From: Megascapheus bottae
Taxonomy: Eukaryota; Chordata; Mammalia; Rodentia; Geomyidae
DNA: 64,000 nt
Assembly: GCA_024803745.1 (NCBI GenBank)
Contig: JANJXV010000024.1
Span: 15,075,927-15,139,926 of the forward strand
Direction: 5' to 3'
The notes beneath the pieces are model-generated. The model had not been told where the DNA came from and did no database searches. It saw only the letters and a program-made list of their open reading frames with translations. The position numbers and the translations under genes are program-made. This document shows, in pieces, positions 21,800-33,302 of the stretch; the stretch's first letter is position 1, and each line of letters opens with the position of its first letter.

Positions 21800-23090
21800 T
21801 ATCAGATTTTAAGATTTAATATGTGGGCTCATATCTTTGATATAAAAATGGTATTTTGGATCACTGGGGAAAGTGGAATTATAGTACATAGAGCCAAGAC
21901 AATTGGCTAGCCATAGAAGGAAGTGGAGACGAGAGAAATGTGTAACACATAAAAGCAATTTCAGGTGCCTTGAAGACTGAAATATGAAAGGCAAACCTTC
22001 AAACATTTAGAAGATAAAACAGGGAAAAAACTTTATAAACCCAAGATAAGAAGGGACACATGCAAAGATGAGTAGATATTGACTATTCTAGGATCAAGAA
22101 CTTTTGTTGAAAAAGAAAATAAGAAATTTGGCTTACCAGAAGATATCATTAAATAAATAAATAACAACCAAGATCAAACATTGGAAGGATGCTTAATCAG
22201 TAAAGGATTAGTGTCTAAAACAGAGACATAATTCTTATAAATCAATTTAGAAAAAGATAAACCCCAATGAAAGAGAACAGAGATATGAAAAGGAATGGCC
22301 TGAAGAAAATATATAAAAATAAAGCATGTACGCAACAATGGTGACTTTATTACACAAGTAGGAGAAACAGAAATTAGGATCATGAATAGATACCTCATGA
22401 CACTTACCAGATGAGTAAAGATTAAGAAACCAGGCTCTGGATTCTTAGCTCTAGCTAGGAAACTAAGATCTGAGGATCATGGTTTGAAGTCATCCCAAGC
22501 ATTGCAGTCTGTGAATCTCTTATCTCCAGTTAATCAATGAAAAGCCAGAAGTGGGGAGATGTGACTCAACTGGTAGAGCACTGGCCTTGAGCAAAAAAAG
22601 CCAAGCAAGACAAGGGCCCTGAGTTCAAGCCCCAGTACCAGCACAAAGGGAAAAAAAAAAAAGGAACTTGGAGACTAAGTAGTGGTGACAGATAGCAAGG
22701 GAGACAAACTGCTTTCAGAAGTATAAGTGAATTAGTTATACAAAAGTTACTGGAAACATCTTGAAAGTTAAAATTGCATCTGCCATAGGCTAGCTGGTAC
22801 ACATACTAGAGAAATTCTTCATGCATGTGCCAAGAGACACATACCAGATATTTCTATTCAATATTCTCAAAAGCTTGACACAACCCAAATATACACCAAT
22901 AGCAAAAGCAAATGCATTGGCTCAAATGTGTTCCCACAATGCAGTGTTAGATAAACGTACAGCAGGAATGGTATATAGCCACTTACAGACGCACTGATTA
23001 TTTTTGAAGCATATTGAATAAAAAACAAGTGAACAAAAAACATGCAATCTGGCATAATCTTTCCTCTCTGGTACTATAAAGGACTTTCTG
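21800..23090 (+). mobile_element. Diverged LINE-1 (L1M/HAL1-like), interrupted by a SINE
   Basis: Frame-broken forward L1 ORF2 C-terminal and 3' sequence: 'ataaaaatggtattttggatcactggg', 'acattggaaggatgcttaatcagtaaagg', 'cccaatgaaagagaac' and, after the SINE at 22427-22665, 'gcttgacacaacccaaatatacaccaatagc...ggtatatagccacttac'. No intact frame. Confidence 0.6.
22427..22665 (+). mobile_element. B1-like/Geo dimeric SINE
   Basis: Left half 'aggctctggattcttagctctagctaggaaactaagatctgaggatcatggtttgaa'. Right half 'agccagaagtggggagatgtgactcaactggtagagcactggccttgagc' ends 'ccctgagttcaagccccagtaccagc' plus an A-rich tail. It splits the diverged L1. Confidence 0.9.
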
Positions 23091-23567
23091 TGACAGTAAA
23101 ATGTTTCATATCTATCTAGCCAATATGATTAGCCACAAGTGCTTGAAATATAGTCAGTATGACCAAGAAATTAAATTTCTAATTTTTCTTGATTTGAAGG
23201 GCCAAGCATACCTAGTTGCTAATGTATTAATGTTTTATTAAACAGCAAACATCTGAAAAAATGTTATTAAATATTATTGGAAGGAGACAGTTAACCCAGA
23301 AGGCTTTAAGCAGGTTCTGACCCAAGTTCAAAGATTTGATATGGGCAGCGTTCCTATTATCTGAGAGAAGAGAAATTTCTACCTGAAGTGGAGGGGAGAA
23401 TCTAAACACATGACCAAAAATATCCTTCTTTCCTAAAGTCAGCTATCATAAATAGTCATCGTTGTTTTTTATAGTAACCCAAACATAGGAAATTATTTGG
23501 AGCAGCCAAATAAAAACTAGCGTGCTCTTGTGATGGAATAGTAAGCTAACATTAGAGCTCATATGTG

Positions 23568-23900
23568 TGTTTTGGGTTCGATGCAGTGGCTCACACCAGT
23601 AAGCTCAGTACTCCAGAGGCAGAAGTCAGGAGAACTGAATTTCAGGAGAACCCTAGCAAAAGTTAGCAAGATTTTGTTTCAACAAATACACTGGACACTG
23701 CATTAAATTTCTATAGTCCAAGCTATTCAGGAGGCATATATGGGGGGATTGTGGTCCAAGGTTGTCACCTTATAAGTAAAACCTTATTTTTTTAAAATGT
23801 AGCAAAACAGGCCTGCTTCCTGCTTCAAAGGATAGAGTGCCTGTCTAGCAAATGTGAAACTATGAATTTAAACTCCAATATGGCCAAAACAAAAAAAAAG
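23568..23900 (+). mobile_element. Composite SINE: two B1-like units plus ID-like 3' end
   Basis: First unit 'gcagtggctcacaccagtaagctcagtactccagaggc', second unit 'atagtccaagctattcaggaggc...ggattgtggtccaaggttg'. The ID-like end is 'ggatagagtgcctgtctagcaaatgtgaaac...tttaaactccaatatggcc'. This layout is known from castorimorph rodents. Confidence 0.75.
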
Positions 23901-24122
23901 TTTTCAATAAAATCATGTTTTTAAACATCATTTAACTGTATAAGTAAGAAGCCAAACATAAAACTCCAAAAGTTAAAGCTATAATATGCTAAAACATTAA
24001 TACAAGTCATTTCTAGGTGGCAAAATTTTTAGTCTTTTTTAATTTATTTTGACATATGCTTTATGTTTTTCCATATTTTCAGTATGGTTACTTGTTATTT
24101 TAGATTTAAAAGTTCTTGCTTA

Positions 24123-25519
24123 CTAGAATTAACTCCAAATGGATCAAAGACCTCGAGGTAAAAGCTGACACACTGAAAACTTTACAAGAAGGAATAGGAG
24201 ATATACTAGGCCTCCTTGGCACAGGTCAAAACTTTCTTTATAAGGACCAAGAATCACAACAAATCAGAGAAAGGCTGGATAAGTGGGATTGCATTAAACT
24301 GCAGAGGTTTTGTATGGCAAAGGACATAGCTAGTAAATTAATTAGGAAGCCTACAGAGTGGGAGAAGATCTTCACCAACCAAACAACGGACAAAGGCCTC
24401 ATATCTAAAATATATCAACAGCTCAAAAAATTGAATCACTCCAAAACTAATCTCCAAAGAAACAACCATCCCATTAAAAGATGGGCCAAAGACTTAAAGA
24501 GAGTCTTCTCTGAAGAAGAAACAAAAATGGCCTATAGACACATGAAGAAATGTTCAACATCTCTGGTCATAAAAGAAATGCAAATCAAAACAACTCTAAG
24601 ATTCCACCTCACTCCAGTTAGAATGGCCAAGATCAGGAAAACGAATAATAACAGATGCTGGAGGGGATGTGGCCAGGAGGGATCACTACTACACTGTTGG
24701 TGGGAGTGCAAACTCATTCAACCACTATGGAAAGCTGTATGGCAGTGCCTCAAAAGGCTAAACATAGAATTCCCCTATGATCCAGCAATCCCACTACGTG
24801 GCATTTACCCAACCATCCAGAATCTAGGACACACTAAATCCACTAGCACAACAATGTTCATTGCAGCATTATTCACCATAGCAAAGATATGGAACCAACC
24901 TAGATGTCCCTCAGTTGATGAGTGGATCAACAAGTTGTGGTATTTGTACACAATGGAATTCTATGCTGCTGTCAGAAAAAATGACATCGCCCCATTTGTT
25001 AGGAAATGGGAAGACTTAGAAAAAATCCTATTAAGTGAAGTAAGCCAGACTCAAAGGAACTTAGGCTCAATGCTTTCCCTCATTTGTCATAATCAGTAGA
25101 AACCTTGGGCTCTCCTAGCAGAGATCTGCAATAGAGCAAAATCTTGATACATAAGGCCATATAGTATGAAGCTAATTGAAAGGACCTCTAGGATATTGAA
25201 ACAAAAGCCATATAAGGAATGATTGTTGTCCTTAATCTACTATGTTATCTCTCATCTCCTTTGCTGTCCCTTGGGTATCTCATATTGTTACAGCATCTCA
25301 CTTTGTTATCTGATACATTGGATTTATTTGTATTTGGTTATTTGAAATTTGATAGGGAAGGGGGGAAAACCAAGACGGGAGTGGGGGGGGATGGGGGTGG
25401 GGTGATGGTAATGGGTACCAAGACATGTGAAAGGGTATCAATGTAAGTGAATTAATGCACCTTCTATCTGGCAAATATCATGTAACCCTTTTATTAATTA
25501 CAATAAAAAATATATTAAA
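24123..25519 (+). mobile_element. Young 5'-truncated LINE-1 with perfect TSD
   Basis: Bounded by a perfect 15-bp target-site duplication AAAAGTTCTTGCTTA (24108-24122 and 25520-25534). The upstream junction reads TTT|AAAA, the L1 endonuclease consensus. Inside are the ORF2 C-terminus, a 420-bp 3' UTR with a G-rich tract (25355-25415) and a short A-rich tail (AATAAA present). About 1.4 kb, so more than 4 kb of the 5' part is absent. It is the least decayed L1 here. Confidence 0.97.
24125..25099 (+). pseudogene. LINE-1 ORF2 C-terminal fragment (open, truncated)
   Basis: This is the C-terminal third of L1 ORF2p, the endonuclease/reverse-transcriptase protein that copies L1 RNA into the genome. 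The endonuclease and RT domains are missing because the insertion is 5' truncated. What remains is the thumb/C-terminal segment and the cysteine-rich knuckle, seen as C-x3-C-x7-H-x4-C (C181, C185, H193, C198, counting from 24116). After it come the conserved 'LWKAVW', 'YDPAIPL' and 'MFIAALFTIAKIWNQPRCPS' blocks, then TAG at 25097-25099. The frame is open for 324 codons with no stop, which indicates recent insertion. The apparent start codon (TTG at 24116) lies in the flanking duplication, so it is not a real initiation site. Confidence 0.95.
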
Positions 25520-25589
25520 AAAAGTTCTTGCTTAAAGGAGATTCAGAAGAAGTTATCATTTTCTTTCTTCTTTAAGTAAGAAAAAAAAC

Positions 25590-25650
25590 TCTACTTGGAT
25601 TTGAACTCAAATCTTTTCCATAGAGGCTTCAGCAACATCTCTAGCCCAAG
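25590..25650 (-). mobile_element. Possible ID-like SINE scrap, reverse
   Basis: 'ctacttggatttgaactcaaat...gaggcttcagcaacatctctagccc' resembles the reverse of an ID-type 5' region. Short. Confidence 0.35.
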
Positions 25651-25651
25651 A

Positions 25652-26150
25652 ATTTTTTTTTCCCTTAAGTGGTTGTACAAAAGGATTTCAATTCAACATG
25701 TCAGTCTGCGACTATGATGCATCTCAATCAATGTGACCCCTTTTGTCATTCTCCTCCATCTCCCCCAACCCCCATCCTTCCTCTCAATTTACCTTGTTCC
25801 ACTTTCACATGTACATTAAATATTATGGCTGCATTTTCTCATCCCTTCTCATTTCATTATGTACCTCCCTCCCCTGGACCTCACTTCTTCCCCTGATAAC
25901 TCAGGTTCCAGCTTCCTGGTATTCATTTCGTTATATTGTAAGTTAGCTATTCAAAGGATTTGCACACGGGAATCCTCCCCTCCCTCTACATACTTTAGTC
26001 AATACATTCGTTCGTATATGTGTTTGACCCTGTATATGTTTACATAGATAGTTATCATTTACATCTAACTTCCACCAGTGAGAGAAAACATGCAGCCTTT
26101 GTCTCTCTGAGCCTCACTTACTCCACTTAACATACTTTTTCCAAGAACTT
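25652..26150 (-). mobile_element. LINE-1 3' end, reverse
   Basis: Reverse L1 3' UTR starting at a T run: 'ggttgtacaaaaggatttcaattcaacatgtcag', 'cctggtattcatttcgttatattgtaagttagctattc' and 'actccacttaacatactttttcc'. It matches the reverse of the 29050-29500 copy. A possible 7-bp duplication CCAAGAA flanks it. Confidence 0.7.
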
Positions 26151-27317
26151 TTAATAATATGGAAAGTGCACTTTATTGAAAAGACAAATGGATAAGAGGG
26201 GGAAAAGCAAGATATGATGTGCAGAAAAAGATGGCAATAACCAACATCTTCATAACAAAGCATAATCACAATACAATGGTAAAGTTACATTTCTTTCTAC
26301 CATATTATTCTTCTTTCTAGCTTTCCTGCAATGAAATGTGTATTTTTTTCCAAAATCAAGAGGGTTGTGGGAAATTACAATCTAACACACCTGGATAAGA
26401 CTTCTACCCTCAATATTTATGTAGGGTCCTCCAGCCCTCCCCTTAATCCTGAGTCCCCCTACCCCATCCTCCCAGAAACCCAGGGGCAGGGTATGCCCAG
26501 TGACCTCCATGGCCTCATGGTTCCTCGCCTTCCCAAATGGATGGCTACTTACCCCTGAGGTCAATCCTCTCCTCTGCTCCCATTACCATAGTGATTCATT
26601 GAACACGATCAATACTGTTTTTTTTAAAAAAAAAATTGATCTTTTCCCCACCCACTCCTTCTTTCTCTTGTCTGGCACACAAACCAGAATCATACCAGAG
26701 AGGAAGTGGGGCGGGGGTTGCCCTCAGGGGATGCCTTGCTATTTTGCCCCCTGTCCACACCTGCAGTGATTTCAACCTGGCAGATGTTATTTTTTTCTAC
26801 CAGCTTAACGGCAATCCATATTGTCTTTCTCACCTCCTGCTAAAATCCCTAGCACCAGGCTTTCCACACAGTTGGCCAAAGCACAGGCTGTAGCCATATC
26901 ACCTTGTCCTAGAAAAACAGAAGGTGATAACAGCTGGTTGAACAGCCTCCAGGATACACCCCAGTGCTGTGGCACAAAAAGGAGGATTCTCAAATAGACA
27001 CCTCTCAATAAAGATCCCCATTGCCTCCAACTTAAAATGAAGAGCACAGAGCTGTGGACCAAAGTCAAGTGTGAATCTACCAAACCACCTTTCTCTAGAG
27101 GTCCAGTGCATATAACAAACAGAACCTTGACTCTGGTTTCCTATTTGTTATTTTCATTCAAGAGGTCCATCACCTGAAGTATTATTGAAGCCCATCTTTG
27201 GACTGTTTGTATGGCTTGGTTGATGAGGCCAAACAAAATGGACTTGGTATCAGTTATGAAGTGCTTATTTGGAAGGGAAACTAGGGCACCAAGAGATGCA
27301 CAAAGAGGCTGTCTTAA
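26151..27317. other. Non-coding, no recognised element
   Basis: Unique-looking sequence with purine and pyrimidine patches. Minus-strand frames at 26805-27111 (92 and 70 codons) overlap in different phases and have no recognised domain. Confidence 0.5.
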
Positions 27318-27705
27318 GTCCATTTCATGTTGCTATAATCAATTACCTGAGGCTAGTACTTCATAAAACAGAAACAACACCAAATGATATGTATTTGGTT
27401 CAATTTTCAAGGCTGGAGGTCCAAATTTGAGCATCCTCACCTAGTCAGTTTCCTATATGATACGATGGTAGAGCAGCAGAAAGTTACCAGCCACATGCAG
27501 AGGGGGCAGCAGGATGGGATGATCTAGTTTTATAACAACCCAGTCTCTTGACACTGATCTTAAAATCCATTAATATTCATGAGAGTGGCACCTCCTCCCT
27601 AGGCTCCTGCTACTTCCTAAAAAGTCTACCACCCACACTGGGGACCCAGCCTCCAACACATGAACCTTTGAGAACCACATCAGGAGTTTTGGGCATGCTA
27701 GAAAT
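27318..27705 (-). mobile_element. MaLR LTR remnant (MLT1/MST-like), reverse
   Basis: 'gtccatttcatgttgctataatcaattacctgaggctag', 'tcaaggctggaggtccaaatttgag', 'cattaatattcatgagagtggcacc' and 'cagcctccaacacatgaacctttgag' occur in reverse MaLR order. Confidence 0.8.
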
Positions 27706-29040
27706 AGATACTGACCTAGATCTAGTATAACATACAGAGACATTTTCTATCAATGCCTTTAAACTGTACCACTTGCCCTGAGAGAGCTCCACTCCATCCT
27801 CATTGTAAAAAAAAAAATCACCCCTGTTGGTACTAATTATAGATGCAAAACAGGAACCCTGCAGACCTAGTGTGCCACCAGACAAACCCCTTCTTTTACC
27901 CTATTACTTTTTCTGTCTTCCTTATTATCCACTCTTGCTTCCATCTACCCCTATGTTTCCCTCCTTACTCCATTACCTACATGTTTCTATCATACCTTGG
28001 ATTGGCCTAGAATACTGGCATTCACCAATTCTATCTCAGGGAGGAAGGACATGCCATCTCAATTGCAAAGCATACTCCACTTCTCCCAGGTGCAGGCCCA
28101 GCTGGCTTTGAGAGGAAGAACTCCTCACACTCTACAATGAGTAGTGCACATCTCCTTTCAAATGGAGTGCATAGTTCCTTCTCTGTATGCACATGTGGGA
28201 CCAGAAACCCTGAATGTCTGGCTTACCAATCATGTAGCAAGCGTAGAAGTAAAGGAACAGATGGAAGATAGCTTGTGCCCAGGTGTATGGAGGAGGGTGA
28301 TTCAGGAAGAGGAAAAAGAAGAACATTTGAAGAAGAAGCAGGCAGAGAATAGTGAGAGTCATTTTGTGAGATCAAACTCAGGTACCAAATAAAACCTGAC
28401 CAATGCTGATGGAAATGCCACTGTTACAACGTCACTGCTGTAACTCAAATATGTGAAAACACCAAGGTCTCAGTAACACTTTTTAAAAGGTTGGTATTTT
28501 ACACCACTCAGAAGGTGTCTTCACTTCCTAGGTTGGTTTGGTGATAGAAGTGGGGGGACAGTCACCTTGAGCAAGGAGGCACAGCTAAAGAGGTGGGGGG
28601 GTCAGGGGAAGTGAAGCTGAGACAGTGAGGAGGGGCTCAGAGCTTATTCAACACCATGTCACTCACAGGTTTCTGCTCTAATCTTTCCTCTTTTACTTTA
28701 GGTTGCTTTCTTCTTTTCCTACCTCTCTTCTCCTGCTATGCCTACCTACTCATTTCATTCAGGTAGCTACAGGCCTTTCAACTGGCCTGATTCATTAGTT
28801 GCCTGGGATGAGTGATCCAAGGACTCAATAAGATAGTTTGCAAATCAACTTTCCGTTCATGTTTGCAACTCAATAGCTTTTTCTTTGTTCACTCCTTTCT
28901 TCCTTCCTCATTTCTTTCATTCCTCCTTCCCTCTATTCTTCTTTCCTTTAATATTTAAATAATGATCTATGCACTAGGCACAGGAAGTTATAAAAGTACG
29001 CAAACTAAGTAATTGCTCTTCTTTCATTCAACATACACTT
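27706..29040. other. Non-coding, no recognised element
   Basis: No supported gene. The 82- and 94-codon plus-strand frames (28144-28392, 27827-28111) and the 76-codon minus-strand frame show no domain. A pyrimidine-rich stretch lies near 28870-28950. Confidence 0.5.
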
Positions 29041-29049
29041 CAAAGCCTA

Positions 29050-29500
29050 GTTCAGAGAGGCAAAGGGTGCATGTTTTCTCTCATGTGTGGAAGTTAGATC
29101 TAAACTTTAAATATACATGTAAACATATGCAAAGCCACATGCATGTACACATAAACTTATTAACTAAAGTATGGCATATGCAGAGGGAGGATTCCAAAGG
29201 TATAATTCCTTTGGATAATTAACTTACAATTTAATAAATGAATACCAAGAATCTGGAATATCTGTTGGAGGAGGTGAGGTCAAGTGAGCAAGGGCAAACA
29301 AGTGGAAAGAGGGAGGGTGGGTGAATATATTCATATGTGCCTATATGAGAATGAAGCCAAGTAAGGTGAGGAGCTGGGAAGCATTGGAAGACATGGGGAG
29401 AATGAGTAAAGGGGTGACATTCGTCAAGATGCATCGTACTCACGAACTGATATACTGAATTGAAACCTTTTTGAACAACTACTTAAACCTAAGAATAAGA
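29050..29500 (+). mobile_element. Older LINE-1 3' end
   Basis: 'gttcagagaggcaaagggtgcatgttttctctcatgtgtggaagttagatctaaac' is the forward L1 ORF2 terminus/3' UTR start. The '...actgatatactgaattgaaacctttttgaacaactacttaa' end is typical of the older L1 subfamily also seen at 31395 and 33340. Confidence 0.75.
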
Positions 29501-29532
29501 ACCTAAGCCCAGGCTTAGAGAGTAACAGACAT

Positions 29533-30514
29533 ACTGCTTTCCATAGTGGTTGAATGAGTTTGCACTCCCACCAACAGTGTAGCGGTGATCCCTCCTGGCC
29601 ACATGCCTGCCAGCATCTGTTGTTATTAGATTTCTTGATCCTGGCCATTCTAACTGGAGTGAGGTAGAATTTTAGAGTTGTTTTGATTTGCATTTCTTTT
29701 ATGGCCAGAGATGTTGAGCATTTATTAATGGGTCCATAGGCCATGAAGTTCCTCAAGAGACTAAACATAGAACTCCCTTATGACCCAGCAATTCCACTAC
29801 TTGGCATTTACCCAATCGTCCAGAAACAAGGACATACTAAATCCACTAGCACAACAATGTTCATTGCAGCACTATTTACCATAGCAAAGATATGGAACCA
29901 ACCTAGATGCCCGTCGGTTGATGAGTGGATCAACAAGATGTGGTATTTTTACACAGTGGAATGCTATGCTGCTGTTAGAAAGAATGACATCGCCCCATTT
30001 GTAAGGAAATGGAAAGACTTAGAAAAAATCATATTAAGTGAAGTAAGCCAGACTCAAAGGAACAAAGGCTAAATGATTTCCCTCATTTGTCCTAATCAGT
30101 AGAAACCTTGGGCTCTCCTAGCAGAGATTTACAATAGAATAAAACCTAGATACATAAGGCCATATAGTATGATGCTAAACAAAAGGACCTCCAGGATATA
30201 GAAACAAAAGCCATATAATGAGTGATTTTTGTCCTTAATATACTATGTTATCGCTCATCTCTTTTGCTGTCCTTTGGCTATCTCATATTGTTACAGTCTT
30301 TCACCTTGTTATCTGATATATTGCATATATGCATATTTGGTTATTTGAAATAGGATAGGGAAGGGGGGAAAACAAAATGGGGGCGGGGGTGGAGGGAGGG
30401 AAATGGGGACCAAGGCATGAGAAAGGGTATCAATATATGTGAAGTAATGCACCTTCTATCTGGTGAATATAATGTAACCCCCCTATTAATTACAATAAAA
30501 AATATATGGAAAAA
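29533..30514 (+). mobile_element. LINE-1 with 5' inversion (twin-primed), perfect TSD
   Basis: A perfect 16-bp target-site duplication AGAGAGTAACAGACAT (29517-29532 and 30515-30530) encloses two L1 pieces in opposite orientation. 29533 to about 29740 is the reverse complement of an ORF2 segment (the zinc-knuckle region), and about 29745-30514 is forward ORF2 C-terminus, 3' UTR and tail. The two pieces are nearly adjacent in the L1 consensus, as judged against the copy at 24123. Same young subfamily. Confidence 0.96.
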
Positions 30515-30539
30515 AGAGAGTAACAGACATCTGTTTTAA

Positions 30540-30935
30540 TTCTAGTTCATTAGCCATGATTTAGATAAGGGTCGTCTGAAAAGTTCACCTGTTAAATTCT
30601 GGGTCCACAGCCAGTTCTACTGGGAGGTGATGGAATCTTTAAGAAGGTTAGCCTCTTTGGAAGTCTCCAGTTGTATGGCAGCATGTTCATGAACAGGATA
30701 TTGGTACTCTGACCCCTCTTCTTTCTCTCTCTTTGCTTCCCACATATGACAAGGATAATGGCTTTCTCTACCATCAATTCCATGACACTAGCCCCAAAGC
30801 AATAGGGCTAACCAGTCACAGACTTAAGTCCCCAAAACCTCTAAACCAAACTAAATCTTTCCCATTTAAAATTTTACTCTCCTGCATATTTTGGTCCCCA
30901 CATGCAGCATCTGTATTGATAAAACAGGAGGAGCA
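30540..30935 (+). mobile_element. MaLR LTR (ORR1/MT-like)
   Basis: Forward order: 'gtctgaaaagttcacctgttaaattctgggtcc', 'ctactgggaggtgatggaatctttaagaagg', 'ttctttctctctctttgcttccc', 'gccccaaagcaatagggctaaccagtcacagactt' and 'caaaacctctaaaccaaactaaatctttccc'. Confidence 0.82.
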
Positions 30936-31394
30936 GTAAAATAGGAAATCCTTATTTTTCTCTCAGAACCTTGAAAAAGAACATACTTTTTTTGTCTCTA
31001 CAAGCATGTTCTATTCATTTGCATGCCTCTAGGAATTCATAGAAAAGCAAGCAGTATTATTAAATACACCAGTGAATGATACTTTAAAATTCAGAGAATG
31101 TCTATTTTGTATATTAGCACCTTGGCAAATCTACCCTTGAGATTGTGTTATAATAATATCTCATTTTAAAGTAAATGGGATTCATTACATTAATGTAATA
31201 GAGTATTTAGGTTATATGTGATTTTTGTTTACTGTAGGTCATATTTTGAAAAGGAATTTTCCACAAAGACTGCCAAAAAAGATTGCTTTTTTCCTCCTTA
31301 TAACTTGCGTTATCTAATAGTTACTGCATCTCTCACAGCATGAGTTATACCAAAGACTTATACGTTTTGAATGCCAGCATGGTGTGTTTAGAAG
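30936..31394. other. Non-coding, no recognised element
   Basis: AT-rich unique-looking sequence. Confidence 0.5.
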
Positions 31395-31760
31395 AACGTT
31401 ATACCAAGATATGAACTGAAATATGGTAGATTCAAGGGAGAGCACAAATAGTGTAAATCCTTAGAAAGACAAAGGCAAAGTTCAACAAAATAAACACCAG
31501 CAAATGGGTGCTTGAAAATGGTAGGATGGGGTCAAGAGAAAACAGGGTAAATGAATGAAGAGGACAAGTAAGGGAAACTGAAGTCAAGAATTCAATTATA
31601 TTCTACAAATTTAAGAAGACTGAGGGAAGGAGCGGGAACAATAGATAAGAATTTTGAAAGATTGATCAAGATGCATTGGATTTGTAAACTGCTTTGTTAA
31701 ATGGAAACTCCTTTGTACAACTATTTGAAGCCTTTTTTATGCTTTGAAGCCTGGTTTCTT
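31395..31760 (+). mobile_element. Older LINE-1 3' UTR
   Basis: 'ctgaaatatggtagattcaagggag...caaataaacaccag' and 'gatcaagatgcattggatttgtaaactgctttgttaaatggaaactcctttgtacaac' correspond closely to the copy at 33765-34560. Confidence 0.75.
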
Positions 31761-32204
31761 ATGCTGGTGTCCTCAATAATTAATTCTGCAACTTTAAAGT
31801 TCTTTTACTAGCTACCATTGGACACTACCTCTAAATGACCTTTGATTTACTTATTAGAAAGAATTGTCAGAAGGACCTTGTAGTCTCTCATGAAATTGAG
31901 AAAATGATTGCACATCCAAGCTATAGGAAGAGAAGATGAGAACAGCTCTTACTGTTGTCATCAAAGAATGCAGATATCTTCAAAAGAGCTTCCCTTCAGG
32001 GCAGAACTTTAAAAAAAAACTCTTCCGGCTCCATTTGTCTTTAATATCAAATATTGGTCTCACCTGAGACTAAGCAAAACAGCTGGCCCTCTGAGGATGT
32101 TGTATCTCAGATCTAAGTTTAGAGGAGCTCATCAAATTATGATGACTTGTCTGCTTGTACCCTTAAGGGCTGGCCCTGCACCAGGGACATTCTCAGAAGA
32201 CAGA
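31761..32204. other. Non-coding, no recognised element
   Basis: No supported gene or repeat between an L1 3' UTR and a SINE. Confidence 0.5.
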
Positions 32205-32205
32205 G

Positions 32206-32450
32206 ACACAGTTGGGTGCAGTGGTTGTCATCTGTAAGACTAGCTACTCAGTAGGCTGAGATCTGAGAGTCATGGTTCAAAACTAGACCAAGGAAGAAAA
32301 GTCCATGAGACTCTTGTCTTCAATTAGTCAGCAAAAACACAGAAGTGAAGATGTGTCTCAAATGATAGAGCACCAGCCTTGTGCACAGAAGCCAAATGAT
32401 AGCATGAAGCCTTGAGTTCAACCCAAATATTCTCACACACAAAAAAACAG
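32206..32450 (+). mobile_element. B1-like/Geo dimeric SINE
   Basis: 'gttgggtgcagtggttgtcatctgtaagactagctactcagtaggctgagatctgag' then 'gaagtgaagatgtgtctcaaatgatagagcaccagccttgtgc' and 'ccttgagttcaacccaaatat'. Short CA tail. Confidence 0.88.
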
Positions 32451-32474
32451 GAAGAAGAGAAGGACATTAAGGTG

Positions 32475-32560
32475 TTTGGTGGAGAGCTCTTAAGAGACCT
32501 CTATCTTTGGGCAAGTTACCCAATTCCTAGTGTTCAGTTCTTTCCATGAAGTCAGAATTG
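32475..32560 (+). mobile_element. Possible MIR fragment
   Basis: 'tatctttgggcaagttacccaattcctagtgttcagttctttcc' resembles the forward MIR segment 'ctttgggcaagttacttaa...cctcagtttcc'. Confidence 0.45.
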
Positions 32561-33237
32561 ATCCTGTAGCCAATTATTTCTATTGCAACTTGAAAGTAAT
32601 AATGAGACTCTGTGGGAAACTTTCAGAATTTCCAAAAATGCATCTGAAATTTTGTTTGGTTTTATTTGTGATTTTCTTTTTTGAGGGGATAAGAGAAATG
32701 CATTTGTTGAGGCATATTAAAATATCACACTTTCATTAGTGCCCTAGACTTGTTTTAACCAAGGAGAGAAGCAATGATCATTAAGTAATCAGAAAATCTA
32801 ACTGGCAGTTAATTTTATTAATATAACATGAGAAAATAATCATTATTTGATCAATGTAACTTGAGGGAAAAAATGTCTGAGATTTAGATTATAAAAACAA
32901 ACACATTTGTGGGAAGTTCTAATGTACGTTTTTTTTTTCCATCTAAACCAACAGACAGGCTAAAAGAGAATTTGAGAAAATAAGGAACTTGTGGGCACTG
33001 CAACTGAGCCCTCAAAACTTGGGGTCTAATGGGCTTTTTCTCCTCATGTGGACACTCATGATGAAAACATATTAAAATAACACAGAGTATTCTATTTTTA
33101 CGCTTAGTTATTCTATATAAATTGTGACTTAGAAAGCTACCATACCAGCTTGAATATCAAGATAACCAGATTCTAATGACATTCTTGTTAGTCCTTTTCT
33201 TCCTGTGGCTACTGCTGTGCTTCTAGATCATTCACCT
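32561..33237. other. AT-rich non-coding stretch
   Basis: No recognised element or gene. Confidence 0.5.
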
Positions 33238-33253
33238 CACCCTCTAAACTTCT

Positions 33254-33302
33254 TTTTTTTTAATTGTCGGGATTATGTGTAGAGGGGTTACAGTTACATT
33301 TG
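33254..33302 (-). mobile_element. 49-bp 5'-truncated LINE-1 insertion
   Basis: A reversed L1 3' terminus ('attgtcgggattatgtgtagaggggttacagttacatt') is preceded by a T run and flanked by CACCCTCTAAACTTCT (33238-33253) and CACCCTCTAAAACTTCT (33303-33319). The flanks differ by one A. Confidence 0.88.

Noticed and set aside
29424..29768. 114-codon minus-strand L1-like open frame
   Set aside because: Only the inverted L1 segment is coding-derived; the rest reads through the target duplication and flanking DNA.
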